Origin: Luteibacter pinisoli
GTDB lineage: Bacteria; Pseudomonadota; Gammaproteobacteria; Xanthomonadales; Rhodanobacteraceae
Direction: 5' to 3'
DNA length: 64,000 nt
NCBI RefSeq assembly: GCF_006385595.1
Contig: NZ_CP041046.1
Coordinates: 186,001-250,000 of the forward strand
The notes under the pieces: generated by a model
What the model was told of the DNA's origin: nothing
Databases searched by the model: none
What the model saw: the letters and a program-made list of their open reading frames with translations, nothing else
Position numbers and translations under genes: made by a program
Shown here: positions 8,315-17,278 of the stretch, in pieces
How positions within the stretch are numbered: the first letter of the stretch is position 1
How the letters are laid out: the number at the start of each line of letters is the position of its first letter

Positions 8315-8361
8315 GGGGTCAGGTTCCGTGGGTCGTTGGCGTACGGCGGGATCGGTGGCGA

Positions 8362-8730
8362 TCAGGCGTGCGCGGCGGCCGGCGGACCTCGGGGGTGGAC
8401 GGGGAAAAACGGGCGCGGGGTGATCCCGCGCTCGGTGACCTGCGGCATGGCGGACACGAAGGCGAGCCGGGGCACGGCGCCTGCGTGGAGTGCGCCCGCC
8501 ATGCCGGGGCTGTGCGTGAACAGCGTGCAGTAACCGCAGGCGGCGTCGCCGTCGTCGTGGCCCTGGGCACCCCCGTCGTGGTGCGGGGCGGCGCCTGGCT
8601 CACACCAGGCACCGAGGTCCGGGAAGGTCCACGCATTGATCCGCGAGGCGGTGGGGGCAAGCGCAGTGAGCCAGACGGCGACGATCGCCATCCATCCCAA
8701 CCAACGCTGTCTGGCCGCTCCACGACGCAC
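8362..8730 (-). CDS. DUF2946 family protein (CxxC, metal-associated)
   Basis: 122 residues from GTG 8730, chosen because AAGGGGA lies about 8 bases upstream and family members begin just before the membrane helix. The protein has one N-terminal hydrophobic segment (WMAIVAVWLTALAP, about 11-28), a His/Asp-rich stretch (HHDGGAQGHDDGD) and the conserved CGYC followed by TLFTHSP. These fit DUF2946, whose members lie beside copper-linked TonB receptors; CxxC plus histidines suggests metal binding in the periplasm. It probably forms an operon with the downstream TonB receptor. A longer in-frame start at 8838 would run into the stop of the MFS gene and looks unlikely. Confidence 0.75.
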   Translation of the reverse strand: MRRGAARQRWLGWMAIVAVWLTALAPTASRINAWTFPDLGAWCEPGAAPHHDGGAQGHDDGDAACGYCTLFTHSPGMAGALHAGAVPRLAFVSAMPQVTERGITPRPFFPVHPRGPPAAAHA

Positions 8731-8834
8731 CTGGCGTCCCCTTTGATACAACCCCGGACATGGGTCCAGGGATAATGTCACGGACCGCCCTCCGGAGCAT
8801 GCGGCACGGTGTCGCCCCGGGGTGTCGGCCGGGC

Positions 8835-10454
8835 TCATGCGCGTTGGGCGGTGGCCGGGTCCGGCAGTGGCGGCACGGCCGGCGGGGTCACCAGCTCGGG
8901 TGGCTCACGCAGGCACAGCACGATCAGGACGGCGACGGTGCCGACGCACGCGGCGAGCAGGAACCCGTCCAGGATCGACAGCGTATAGGCCTGTCGTCGC
9001 ACCGCCGCCACGAGCAGCCCCGCGCCCCGTGCCTGCGCGCTACCCGTGCCCTGGGTGAGCTGGCCCACGGCGGTGGCGTAGGTGTTGAGGCGCGCCTCGG
9101 TGAGTGGCGAGTCGCCAAGCACGTGCTGGCCGATCAGGTTGGAATGGTATTGCTCGGCCTTGCGGGTAAACGAAATCAGCAGCGACGTGCCGAGTTCGCC
9201 ACCGAACAGCCGGGCGGTCTGGATGATGGCGCCGAAGGTGATGCCATCGGCCGGCCCGATGTGGTGGGCGAAGAAATAGATGACCGCCGTCAGCTCCAGC
9301 GTCTCGCCGATGGCCTGCAACAGCAGCGCGACCTTGAAGTCGCCCTCGGCCCATTCCGAGGTGATGCCAGTGGATAGCAGGAACCCCGCCGTGGCGATGG
9401 AAAAACCCACGCCAATGGCGAAGCGCGCGTCGATGCGGTTGAGCAGCCACGCGACGCTGGGCGCGATGATCAGCTGGGGCAGTGCCACCCAGAGCAGCGC
9501 GTTGCCCACCTCCAGCGGGCGCAGGTCGCGCACCTGGATCAGGAAATTGGCGACCAGCGTGTTACTGGATGTCACCAGGAAACGCGTGGCGGTGATCAGC
9601 AGGATGCACAGGAAGACGTTGCGCCGGATCAGCAGCCTGAAATCGACGCTGGGTGCGGGCAGGGTGGTTTCGTGCAGGAGGAACAGGCCGAGGGCAATCA
9701 GCCCCGCCGCCAGCATGCCGATCACGAAGTTCGAGGAAAACCAGTCGAGGCGGTCGCCCTGGTCCAGCGCGATGAACACCAGGGTGAAACCAATGGCGCC
9801 GGTGAGCATGCCGCGGAAATCGCCGCCGCGCAGGAAGGCCTTGTCGATGGGCAGCCGCAGCAGGCCAAACCAGTAGAGGAACATCATGGGCACGGCGAGG
9901 ATCGAGTTCTGCCAGAAGATCCAGTCCCAGCGCACATGCTCGACGTACCAGCCTTCCAGCGAGCTGGCGACGTTGAGGCCGAGGATGATGTTCATCGCGT
10001 ACGCGGCCAGGCCCCACGGCCACAGTTTTTTTGGAAGGCCAACGAGGATGAACGCGGCGGTGAGCGGGATGAACGTGCCGGAGCCGAGCCCGGCAACGCA
10101 TTGCAGCAGCACCATGACGCGCAGGTTGGGCGCGAAGGGAATCAGGAATTCCGAGACGCCGTACACCACGCAACCCGCCAGCAGCACGCGGCGTGGGCTG
10201 AACGCGCGGCCGAGGAAGATGGCGATGGGGCCGATGAACATCTGCGAGGCGGAGAACGCCGTGGGAATCCACGCCCCTTCGTCGAACCCCGCGCTCACGG
10301 CGCCACGCACATCGGCCAGGCCGATCGAGGTAAGGCGCGAGGTCAGCGTGGTAGCCACCGCGCCGAGCAGCACGGCCACGATGCCAAGCCACGGCAACTG
10401 GGCGGTGGGTGGTGCCGGCGCCGCCGGTGCGGCGGTGCTCGCCACCGCATTCAC
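8835..10454 (-). CDS. DHA2-family MFS multidrug efflux pump (EmrB-like)
   Basis: 539 residues with about 14 hydrophobic segments, the size and layout of EmrB-type drug:proton antiporters of the inner membrane. Visible family features are the first helix (LGIVAVLLGAVATTLTSR) and the GSGTFIPLTAAF region. GTG 10454 is chosen because it overlaps the stop of the outer-membrane factor gene by four bases (GTGA), which suggests translational coupling. It is the last gene of a three-gene operon (periplasmic adaptor, outer-membrane channel, pump) and would form a complete tripartite exporter across the envelope. The substrate cannot be read from sequence. No TetR- or MarR-type regulator lies next to the operon. 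Confidence 0.88.
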   Translation of the reverse strand: MNAVASTAAPAAPAPPTAQLPWLGIVAVLLGAVATTLTSRLTSIGLADVRGAVSAGFDEGAWIPTAFSASQMFIGPIAIFLGRAFSPRRVLLAGCVVYGVSEFLIPFAPNLRVMVLLQCVAGLGSGTFIPLTAAFILVGLPKKLWPWGLAAYAMNIILGLNVASSLEGWYVEHVRWDWIFWQNSILAVPMMFLYWFGLLRLPIDKAFLRGGDFRGMLTGAIGFTLVFIALDQGDRLDWFSSNFVIGMLAAGLIALGLFLLHETTLPAPSVDFRLLIRRNVFLCILLITATRFLVTSSNTLVANFLIQVRDLRPLEVGNALLWVALPQLIIAPSVAWLLNRIDARFAIGVGFSIATAGFLLSTGITSEWAEGDFKVALLLQAIGETLELTAVIYFFAHHIGPADGITFGAIIQTARLFGGELGTSLLISFTRKAEQYHSNLIGQHVLGDSPLTEARLNTYATAVGQLTQGTGSAQARGAGLLVAAVRRQAYTLSILDGFLLAACVGTVAVLIVLCLREPPELVTPPAVPPLPDPATAQRA

Positions 10455-11878
10455 GGTGACACCGAGGCGCTGGTCTCGGGCTGGCGCGGCACGGGATCGC
10501 CTTCCTTCCATCCGCCGCCCAGCGCCTTCACCAGCGAGATCGCGGTGAGCAGGCGCTGCTGGTCGTTGGCGATGGCGGCGCGCTGGCTGTTGAGGGCTTC
10601 GCGCTCGGAATCCACCACCTCGAAGTAGCCGGCCAAACCGCGGTCATAACGCGACCGCGACACCTTCGCTGCCGCCGTGGCGGCTTCGACCGTCGCCTGG
10701 AGTGCCGCGCCCCGGTCGTTGAGCCAGGCGCCATCGCTGAGCGCATCCTGCACCTCGCGGAAGGCGACGATGCCGTCCTGCCGCCAGCGTGCATAAGCCC
10801 CGCGATACGCCGCCTGCGCCGCGTCGAGACGCGCCTGGTTACGGCCGCCCTCGAAGATGGGCAGGTGGATCGACGGGCCGATGCCCCACAGGCGGCTGTC
10901 ACGTGCCGTGAGGTCACCGATGTCGTTGCTGGAGAAGCCGGCCGAGGCGCTGAGCTGCACCGACGGGAAGAAGGCCGTCCGGGCCACGCCGATACGTGCG
11001 CTGGCGGCCGCAAGGGCGCGCTCATCGCTGGCGACATCGGGGCGACGCACCAGCAGGGAGGAGGGCACCCCGGCGGGTATCGTGGGCACGTCCGGCGTCC
11101 ACGCCTTCACCGGCACGCGGAAGTCCGGCGCATCGCGTGCCTCGAGGACGGCGAGCGCGTGTTCGAAGTTGTCGCGCCGGCGGTGGGCATCGGCCAGGTC
11201 GGCCTGGGTCTGCGAGAGGTCCGCGCGTGCCCGCAGCACGTCCAGGTCGCCCACCACGCCCGCATGCGCACGCCGGTCGGCGAGTTTCAGCGCGTCGTCG
11301 CGCAGGGCCACCGTGCGGGTGAGGACGTCGATGTCGCGGTCGGTGCTGCGCAGCGAAAGATAGGTCGATGCCGCCGAGGCGGCCAGGCTCAGGCGCAGCC
11401 CGGCCACGCTATCGGCGTTGGTCTCCACATCGGCCTGCGCCGCTTCGACACTGCGCCGCACGCGGCCCCACAGGTCCACCTCGTAGGCGACGTCCACGGG
11501 TGCGCGGTACAGCGTCGTCTCCAGGGCGGGCAGGGCATTGGAGACGGTGCCGGACGTGCGTCCGCGCAGGAAGGCCGGATCCAGCGACACCTGGGGGAAT
11601 TCGTCGGCGCGTGCGACACCGAGCAGGGCGCGGGTCTGGTCATACCGCGCGAGGGCGCCGGCCAGGTCCTGGTTGGCGGCGAGCGTGGCGTCCACGTGGT
11701 GGTTGAGTTCGTCATCGCCGAACACCGTCCACCAGCGGTCGGGCAGTGCGATATCGCCACTCGCCGGGTGCTGCCATGCCGCGGGCGCGGGACGTCCGGG
11801 ACGCTGGTAATCCGGGCCGAGCACGCAGCCGCCCAGCGCGACCACGCCCAGCAGTACGGCGGCGAGGCGCAGGTTCAC
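10451..11878 (-). CDS. Outer-membrane efflux lipoprotein, NodT/OprM family
   Basis: 475 residues from GTG 11878, which overlaps the adaptor stop by four bases. A lipobox (VALGGC followed by VLGPDYQRP) marks lipidation at about Cys17; the GPDYxRP start is characteristic of NodT/OprM channels. Two homologous alpha-helical barrel repeats follow (for example RADLSQTQADLADAHRRRDNF), with the LLVRRPDVASDERALAAASARIGVARTAFFP-type region split over the middle. It provides the outer-membrane exit duct for the EmrAB-like pump encoded on either side. A much longer in-frame extension upstream is an out-of-context overlap with the adaptor gene and is rejected. Confidence 0.9.
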   Translation of the reverse strand: MNLRLAAVLLGVVALGGCVLGPDYQRPGRPAPAAWQHPASGDIALPDRWWTVFGDDELNHHVDATLAANQDLAGALARYDQTRALLGVARADEFPQVSLDPAFLRGRTSGTVSNALPALETTLYRAPVDVAYEVDLWGRVRRSVEAAQADVETNADSVAGLRLSLAASAASTYLSLRSTDRDIDVLTRTVALRDDALKLADRRAHAGVVGDLDVLRARADLSQTQADLADAHRRRDNFEHALAVLEARDAPDFRVPVKAWTPDVPTIPAGVPSSLLVRRPDVASDERALAAASARIGVARTAFFPSVQLSASAGFSSNDIGDLTARDSRLWGIGPSIHLPIFEGGRNQARLDAAQAAYRGAYARWRQDGIVAFREVQDALSDGAWLNDRGAALQATVEAATAAAKVSRSRYDRGLAGYFEVVDSEREALNSQRAAIANDQQRLLTAISLVKALGGGWKEGDPVPRQPETSASVSP

Positions 11879-12861
11879 CGACCGTCCCCGGTGCGAATCT
11901 TCACGATGGTGGACAGGCCCGGGGGCAGGCGCTCGCGGTACTTCCGCAGGTCCTCGTCGGAAAACAGGATCTTCACCGGCACGCGCTGGACCACCTTGGT
12001 GAAGTTGCCGGTGGCGTTGTCCGGCGGCAGCAGGGCGAACTGCGAACCGGAGGCGGGCGAGATGCTGTCCACGTGCATGACGAAAGTGACGCCCGGCAGC
12101 GCATCCACCGTGACGCGCGCCTCGGTACCGCGCTTCACGCCGTGGAGCTGGGTTTCCTTGTAGTTGGCGACCACCCAAACCTGGTCCGACACGATGGAGA
12201 GCAGGGTTTGCCCGGCGCTGACCCGCGCGCCGACTTCCACGGTGCGCCGGCCGACATAGCCGTTCACGGGGGCGATGACATCGGTATAGCTGTAGGCCAG
12301 CTGGGCATCGTGCAGCGCGGCTTCGCCGGTCGCCACCTGCGCCTTCGCGGATTCCACCGCGGCGGTGGCGGCCACCTTGGTCGCCTCAGCGCTGGCCCGG
12401 CTGGCTTTCGCCGAATCCGAGGCCGCGCGCGCGGCGTCGTATTCCTGCTTCGAGATGCCGCGCGGGGTTTCGTTCACCAACTCGCTGGCGCGCGTCAGGT
12501 CGAAGCCGGTCTTGCGCACGTTGGCGTCGGCCGAGACGATGGCCGCTTCCGCCTCGGCAATCTGCGCCTGTGCGCTCGCCACCTGGCCCTTCGCGCGGTT
12601 GATGTCGGCGCGAGCCTGTTCAACGCGGACGTCGAAGTCGCGGGTGTCAAGCCGCAACAAGACATCGCCGGCCTTCACGTGCTGGTTGTCGTCGACGTTC
12701 AGCGCCACGACCGTGCCGGTGACGCGCGGCGCCACCGGGTGGATGCGTCCGGTCACGTAGGCATCGGTGGTGGTCTCGGTACGGTCCAGCCATACCAGCA
12801 ACAGCACGGCGAGCGTGCCGAGCACGAGCAGGGCGCCGATGATGCGCAACGCGAGTTTCAT
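11875..12861 (-). CDS. HlyD/EmrA-type periplasmic adaptor of the efflux system
   Basis: 328 residues. One N-terminal transmembrane anchor (about 4-24) is followed by the biotinyl-lipoyl-like half (PVAPRVTGTVVALNVDDNQHV split around the helical hairpin), a long coiled-coil hairpin of alternating Ala/Glu/Lys helices (about 75-185), and the second half with VNGYVGRRTVEVGARVSAGQ. This is the membrane fusion protein linking pump and outer-membrane channel. ATG 12861 is chosen, with AGAGGG about 10 bases upstream; an in-frame ATG 30 bases earlier lacks this. It is the first gene of the efflux operon, divergent from modA across 143 bases. Confidence 0.9.
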   Translation of the reverse strand: MKLALRIIGALLVLGTLAVLLLVWLDRTETTTDAYVTGRIHPVAPRVTGTVVALNVDDNQHVKAGDVLLRLDTRDFDVRVEQARADINRAKGQVASAQAQIAEAEAAIVSADANVRKTGFDLTRASELVNETPRGISKQEYDAARAASDSAKASRASAEATKVAATAAVESAKAQVATGEAALHDAQLAYSYTDVIAPVNGYVGRRTVEVGARVSAGQTLLSIVSDQVWVVANYKETQLHGVKRGTEARVTVDALPGVTFVMHVDSISPASGSQFALLPPDNATGNFTKVVQRVPVKILFSDEDLRKYRERLPPGLSTIVKIRTGDGR

Positions 12862-13004
12862 GTGGGCCACACCCTCTGCAGATGCGGCCACGCTGCCACC
12901 GTGGCGAGAGGCTGGCTTGGCGATCCTTGTCCGGCCGGCGGCGGTTTCGGCCCTGCGGCGCGCCGCGTATAGTCCCGTTCACACCTACTGCCGGAAACGC
13001 CCCC

Positions 13005-13751
13005 ATGCGCCTTCGACCGCTTGTCGCGCTGTTGTTCCTCGTCGGCACCTCCGGCGCCTCCGCGGCCGACCTGGTCGTCTCGGCGGCGTCCAGCCTGACG
13101 GATGCCTTCCAGGCGGTGGGCAAGGCGTACGAGGCGAAGCACCCGGGCACCCACGTGGTGATGAATTTCGCCGCGTCCGATGTGCTGCTCCGGCAGATCA
13201 CCAGCGGTGCCCCGGCCGACGTCTTCGCCTCCGCCGACCAGGCGGCGATGGACAAGGCCGTCGCCGCCAACGCCATCGACGCGGCGACGCGCAAGGACTT
13301 CGCCGCCAACCGGCTGGTGCTGGTCGTGCCGCACGACAACAAGGCCGCGATCCACGGCCCGGCCGATCTCAAGGCCGATGCGGTCACGCGCGTGGCGTAT
13401 GGCGACCCGGCGTCGGTGCCGGTCGGCCGGTACACCCGGGCGGCGCTCGAGCAGCAGGGTCTCTGGGACGCCATCTCGGCCAAGGGCGTGCTGGCGCAGA
13501 ATGTGCGCCAGAGCCTCGATTACGTCGTGCGCGGGGAGGTGGACGCGGGCTTCGTGTTCGCCACCGACGCGGCCATCGTCAAGGACAAGGTGAGCGTCGT
13601 CGCCACGGTGCCGACGCCGAAGCCGATCACCTACCCCATCGCCGTCGTGGCCGGTTCGAAGCAGCCGAAGGACGCCGCGGCCTTCGAAGCCTTCGTGCAG
13701 TCGGCCGACGGGCGCAAGATCCTCGCCGGGTTCGGATTCGAGGCACCGTAA
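13005..13751 (+). CDS. modA: Molybdate ABC transporter substrate-binding protein
   Basis: 248 residues with a cleavable signal peptide (cleavage likely after SGASA). The mature start DLVVSAASSLTDAF is the classic ModA opening; its serines and the later YGDPASVPVGRYT block contribute to oxyanion binding. It captures molybdate or tungstate in the periplasm for ModBC. A TATAGT at 12968-12973 could be a -10 element, but I see no good -35 and no obvious ModE palindrome. modB starts seven bases after the stop, and the operon continues through five genes. Confidence 0.95.
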   Translation: MRLRPLVALLFLVGTSGASAADLVVSAASSLTDAFQAVGKAYEAKHPGTHVVMNFAASDVLLRQITSGAPADVFASADQAAMDKAVAANAIDAATRKDFAANRLVLVVPHDNKAAIHGPADLKADAVTRVAYGDPASVPVGRYTRAALEQQGLWDAISAKGVLAQNVRQSLDYVVRGEVDAGFVFATDAAIVKDKVSVVATVPTPKPITYPIAVVAGSKQPKDAAAFEAFVQSADGRKILAGFGFEAP

Positions 13752-13758
13752 GCCGCGC

Positions 13759-14433
13759 GTGGATGCTGTCTGGGTACCGCTGGCGCTCACCCTGAAGGTT
13801 GCCCTGTGGGCGACCGCGCTCAACCTCGTGCTGGGCGTGGCGGTGGCCTTCGGGCTGTCGCGCTGGCGCTCGCACGCCCGTGAAGTGGTCGACTCCATCC
13901 TGACCCTGCCGCTGGTGCTGCCACCCACGGTGCTTGGCTACTACCTGCTCGTGCTGCTGGGCCGGCGTGGTGTCTTCGGGGCATGGCTGGAGCGCATGGG
14001 CATCGAGCTGGTGTTTACCTGGCAGGGCGCCGTCATCGCCTCCACGCTGGTGGCCTTTCCGCTGGTGCAGAAGGCGGCCCGTGCGGCGTTCGAGGCGGTG
14101 GATCCGCAGCTGGAAAGCGCGGCCCGCGTGCTGGGCCTGCGCGAGGCCGCCGTCTTCTTTCGCGTCTCACTGCCGCTGGCGGCGCGCGGCATCACGGCCG
14201 GCGCGTTGCTGGCCTTCGCCCGCGCCATGGGCGAGTTCGGCGCCACGCTGATGATCGCCGGCAACCTGCCCGGGCGGACGCAGACCCTCTCGGTCGCCAT
14301 TTACGCCGCGGTACAGGCCGGTGATGACCGTAGCGCGGGGATCATGGTGGCCGTCACGTCGGTGACCTGCGTGGTCGCGCTGCTGCTGGCCGGCTGGCTG
14401 GCGCCGGATCATCTTCGGCGGAGCCGGCCATGA
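13759..14433 (+). CDS. modB: Molybdate ABC transporter permease
   Basis: 224 residues, normal for ModB, with five or six hydrophobic helices. It carries the LPLVLPPTVLGYYLL block of molybdate permeases and a cytoplasmic EAA-type loop (LGLREAAVFFRVSLPLAARGI region) that docks the ATPase. GTG 13759 is the first start after modA. Its stop overlaps the modC ATG (ATGA at 14430-14433), so the two are likely translationally coupled. It forms the inner-membrane channel for molybdate delivered by ModA. Confidence 0.94.
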   Translation: MDAVWVPLALTLKVALWATALNLVLGVAVAFGLSRWRSHAREVVDSILTLPLVLPPTVLGYYLLVLLGRRGVFGAWLERMGIELVFTWQGAVIASTLVAFPLVQKAARAAFEAVDPQLESAARVLGLREAAVFFRVSLPLAARGITAGALLAFARAMGEFGATLMIAGNLPGRTQTLSVAIYAAVQAGDDRSAGIMVAVTSVTCVVALLLAGWLAPDHLRRSRP

Positions 14434-15095
14434 GCGTGGATGTCGCCATCCGCAAGGCGCTGCGCGACGACGATCGCCACTTCGACCTCGACGTGGCCTT
14501 CGCCTCCGACGCGCGGCGCATCGTGGTGTTCGGCGCGTCCGGGGCGGGCAAGAGCCTCACGCTGCGGGCGATGGCCGGCCTGTTCACGCCCGACACCGGG
14601 CATGTCCGCATCGACGGCCAAACCTTGTACGACTCGGCTGCAGGTATCGCCATACCGCCGCGGGAACGGGGTGTCGCCTACGTCTTCCAGGACTACGCGC
14701 TGTTCCCGCACCTCACCGTGGCGCAGAACGTGGGCTTCGCGCTGCGCCCCGGCTGGCTGAATCCGCCACGCCGTTCGCGCGACGCCCGCGTGCAGCAGAT
14801 GCTGGGCCTGTTCGAACTGGGTGCCGAGGCGGATAGCTATCCGTCGCGCATCTCCGGTGGCCAGCGCCAGCGCGTAGCCCTGGCGCGCGCGCTGGTGGCC
14901 GAGCCGCGGCTGGTGCTGCTCGACGAGCCGTTCGCGGCGCTGGACCCGGCCCTGCGTGGGCGCATGCGGGCCGAGTTGCTGGCGCTGCAACAGCGGCTGG
15001 ACCTGCAACTGCTGGTGATCACACACGACCCGGCCGACGTCGACGCCCTGCGAGGCCACACCCTCGAAATCCGCGACGGCAAGGTGGTGCCATGA
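14430..15095 (+). CDS. modC: Molybdate ABC transporter ATP-binding protein, short form
   Basis: 221 residues. Walker A is GASGAGKS, the Q-loop FQDYALFP, the signature SGGQRQRVALARAL, Walker B LVLLDEPFAALD, and the switch His is in ITHDPADV. It energises ModB. Typical ModC is about 350 residues with a C-terminal TOBE/MOP domain that binds molybdate; this protein stops just after the ATPase core (EIRDGKVVP), so the sensory domain is absent. No frameshift is evident: the ATGA overlap with the following gene is clean. The operon position leaves little doubt about the role. Confidence 0.9.
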   Translation: MSVDVAIRKALRDDDRHFDLDVAFASDARRIVVFGASGAGKSLTLRAMAGLFTPDTGHVRIDGQTLYDSAAGIAIPPRERGVAYVFQDYALFPHLTVAQNVGFALRPGWLNPPRRSRDARVQQMLGLFELGAEADSYPSRISGGQRQRVALARALVAEPRLVLLDEPFAALDPALRGRMRAELLALQQRLDLQLLVITHDPADVDALRGHTLEIRDGKVVP

Positions 15096-16102
15096 ACACC
15101 CCGTCGCGTGAGCGTCGGCTATCATCGGCAACCCACCCGACCCCTGTGGACGTTCCGTTGCGTGAGTCACGCCAATCCAGCCCGGGCAAGGTCATGGCGA
15201 CCCGGGCCCTGAAATACGGGCTGACCCTGGCCATCGTGCTGGGCGCGGCGTTCCTGCTGCATCGCTATATCGCGAAGATGGCCTGGCACGACGTGCGCGA
15301 CGCGCTGACGCGTATCCCGCACTGGCACGTCATCGGTTCCATCGGCGCCGCGCTGGCCAGCTGGGCGTGCCTGACGGCGTACGACGTGTTCGCGGTGGAG
15401 ACGGTGGTGCCGGGCAAGGTCTCGATGAAGATGAAGATCTTCTCCGGCGCCACGACGCACGCCATCTGCAACGCACTCGGCTTCCACGCCATTACCGGCA
15501 CCGCGCTGCGCTATCGCATGTTGTCGACGCAGGGCGTGGGCGCGGCGGATGTGGCGCGCGTCGTCGGGCTGGTGGGTTTCGCGGTGGGCATGGGTTTCGC
15601 CACGCTCACGTGTATCGCGCTGGTGATGGAGCCGTCCATCGCCAATGGCTGGGGACGCTGGCTCGGCGTGGGCCTGGTGGTGGCCTTCGCGCTGTTGCTG
15701 CACTGGCTCGCGGGCAAGCACGATGAACTGAAGGTGTGGAAATTCAGCACGCCCGTACCGTCGGCCCGCTCGGCGGCCGCGCAGATCGTGATCGGCGTCA
15801 TCGAGATGGTCGGCGCCATCCTCACCATGTACCTGCTGCTGCCGCCCGAGATCGCCGGTAGTTTCCTGGACTTCGCGCCCATCTACGTGGGCGCCGTGCT
15901 CGCCGGTATCGTCAGCAACACGCCTGGTGGCATCGGTGCGTTCGAAGCGCTGACCCTCGCGGCCTTCCCGCAGGAGCAGCGCGCCCAGGTGCTGGCGGCA
16001 CTGCTCGCCTACCGGGTCATCTACGGCTTCGGCCCCTTCATCATCGCGTCGGCGGCCTTCGGCCTGTTCGAGATCCGCCGTCGCGCGGGAACGCTTCGTT
16101 GA
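15092..16102 (+). CDS. YbhN/UPF0104-type membrane protein (LPG-synthase-like TM domain)
   Basis: 336 residues with about eight hydrophobic segments. It contains the family's NALGFHAITGTALRYRML block and the GIVSNTPGGIGAFEAL motif, both typical of the lysylphosphatidylglycerol-synthase-like transmembrane family. The C-terminal aminoacyl-transferase domain of MprF is absent, so lysine transfer is unlikely; the family is thought to act in lipid flipping or lipid handling. The start overlaps the modC stop by four bases (ATGA) with AAGGTGG just upstream. A second in-frame ATG at 15194 begins nearer the first helix and is an alternative. The link to molybdate is unexplained. Confidence 0.82.
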   Translation: MNTPSRERRLSSATHPTPVDVPLRESRQSSPGKVMATRALKYGLTLAIVLGAAFLLHRYIAKMAWHDVRDALTRIPHWHVIGSIGAALASWACLTAYDVFAVETVVPGKVSMKMKIFSGATTHAICNALGFHAITGTALRYRMLSTQGVGAADVARVVGLVGFAVGMGFATLTCIALVMEPSIANGWGRWLGVGLVVAFALLLHWLAGKHDELKVWKFSTPVPSARSAAAQIVIGVIEMVGAILTMYLLLPPEIAGSFLDFAPIYVGAVLAGIVSNTPGGIGAFEALTLAAFPQEQRAQVLAALLAYRVIYGFGPFIIASAAFGLFEIRRRAGTLR

Positions 16103-17250
16103 AATCCTTTCTCCTTATCGCGCTGGCGCTGCTCGCTGGCTGCGCCACGCCGCACGCACGTCGCACCGATGTGCTGTTCTGGAACCAGGCGCAGCGCGAA
16201 GCGAATTTCCGCGCGATGGAAACGCAGTACGCCAGCAACGTGGTTCACCACGGCATCGCACACCCGCTGCCGGCCGGCCAGCCGTTGCAGCCTGCCTTTG
16301 CGGACGGCACCACGCTCGACAGCTACATGGCCGCGCATCACGTCGCCGGCATCCTGGTGATCCAGGACGGCAAGGTGCGGCTCGAGCGCTACGGCCTCGG
16401 TGCCAACGCGCAGACGCGCTGGACCTCGTTCTCGGTGGCCAAGTCGTTCACCTCCACCCTGGTCGGCGCGGCGTTGCGCGACGGTGCCATCCACTCGCTG
16501 GATGACACCGTCACCCGCTATATCCCCGAGCTGTCGGCGGGCGCGTACCGCGACGTCACGGTGCGCCAGTTGCTGACGATGACTTCCGGCGTGCGCTGGA
16601 ACGAGGATTACAGCGATCCGCATTCGGACGTTGCGCAGATGTACGAAGGGCGACGCGTGGCCGGCCAGCCGCTGCTGGTGACGTACATGGCGCCGCTGCC
16701 GCGCGAGTTCGCACCGGGCGAGCGCTGGGTCTACAAGACCGGTGAAACCGACCTGATCGGCATCCTCGTGCAGCGGGCCACGGGCAAGACGCTTGCTGCG
16801 TACTTGTCGGAGAAAATCTGGCGACCTTATGGCATGGCTGCCGACGCGCTATGGCTCAAGGACGATGTCGACGGGACGGAAGCGGGTGGCTCAGGCGTGT
16901 CCGCGACGCTCGGCGACTACGCGCGCCTTGGCCAGTTCCTGCTTGATGGCGGTGTGGCGGGTGGTCATCCCGTGCTGGCGGATGGCTGGCTTGCCGATGC
17001 GGCCACGAAGCACGCGGATATCGGGGTACCGGGCCGTGGCTACGGCTATCAGTGGTGGACGTGGGACAACGGTGCGTTCGCAGGCATCGGCATCTTCGGT
17101 CAGTTGCTGCATGTGGATCCGGCACGCCATCTGGTTATCGTGCAGCTTGCCGCCTGGCCGGTTGCGACGGACGACGCACAGGCCAAAGCCCGCGGTGATT
17201 TCGTGCAAGCGGTGACGCGCGCCGCCGACGCCAGCCCGGCGTTACACTAG
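16099..17250 (+). CDS. Serine hydrolase lipoprotein, class C beta-lactamase fold
   Basis: 383 residues. A lipobox (LLAGC, Cys15) indicates lipidation. The catalytic SxxK is S112-V-A-K115 in TSFSVAKSF, followed by LTMTSGVRW, a hallmark of the beta-lactamase/esterase family, and a Tyr in RWVYKTGETD at the position of the second motif. The family includes esterases, amidases and D-Ala peptidases; a true beta-lactamase is less likely because no KTG-type third motif is clear. The TTG start overlaps the previous stop (TTGA). It is the last gene of the mod operon block. Substrate unknown. Confidence 0.8.
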   Translation: MKSFLLIALALLAGCATPHARRTDVLFWNQAQREANFRAMETQYASNVVHHGIAHPLPAGQPLQPAFADGTTLDSYMAAHHVAGILVIQDGKVRLERYGLGANAQTRWTSFSVAKSFTSTLVGAALRDGAIHSLDDTVTRYIPELSAGAYRDVTVRQLLTMTSGVRWNEDYSDPHSDVAQMYEGRRVAGQPLLVTYMAPLPREFAPGERWVYKTGETDLIGILVQRATGKTLAAYLSEKIWRPYGMAADALWLKDDVDGTEAGGSGVSATLGDYARLGQFLLDGGVAGGHPVLADGWLADAATKHADIGVPGRGYGYQWWTWDNGAFAGIGIFGQLLHVDPARHLVIVQLAAWPVATDDAQAKARGDFVQAVTRAADASPALH

Positions 17251-17278
17251 GCGCACCCCACCCATCCAGGCTACCTCC

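Noticed and set aside
6272..8533. A 753-residue open frame on the plus strand
   Set aside because: It is antisense to the TonB receptor and DUF2946 genes, with low-complexity Arg/Ala composition; the receptor has clear family motifs.
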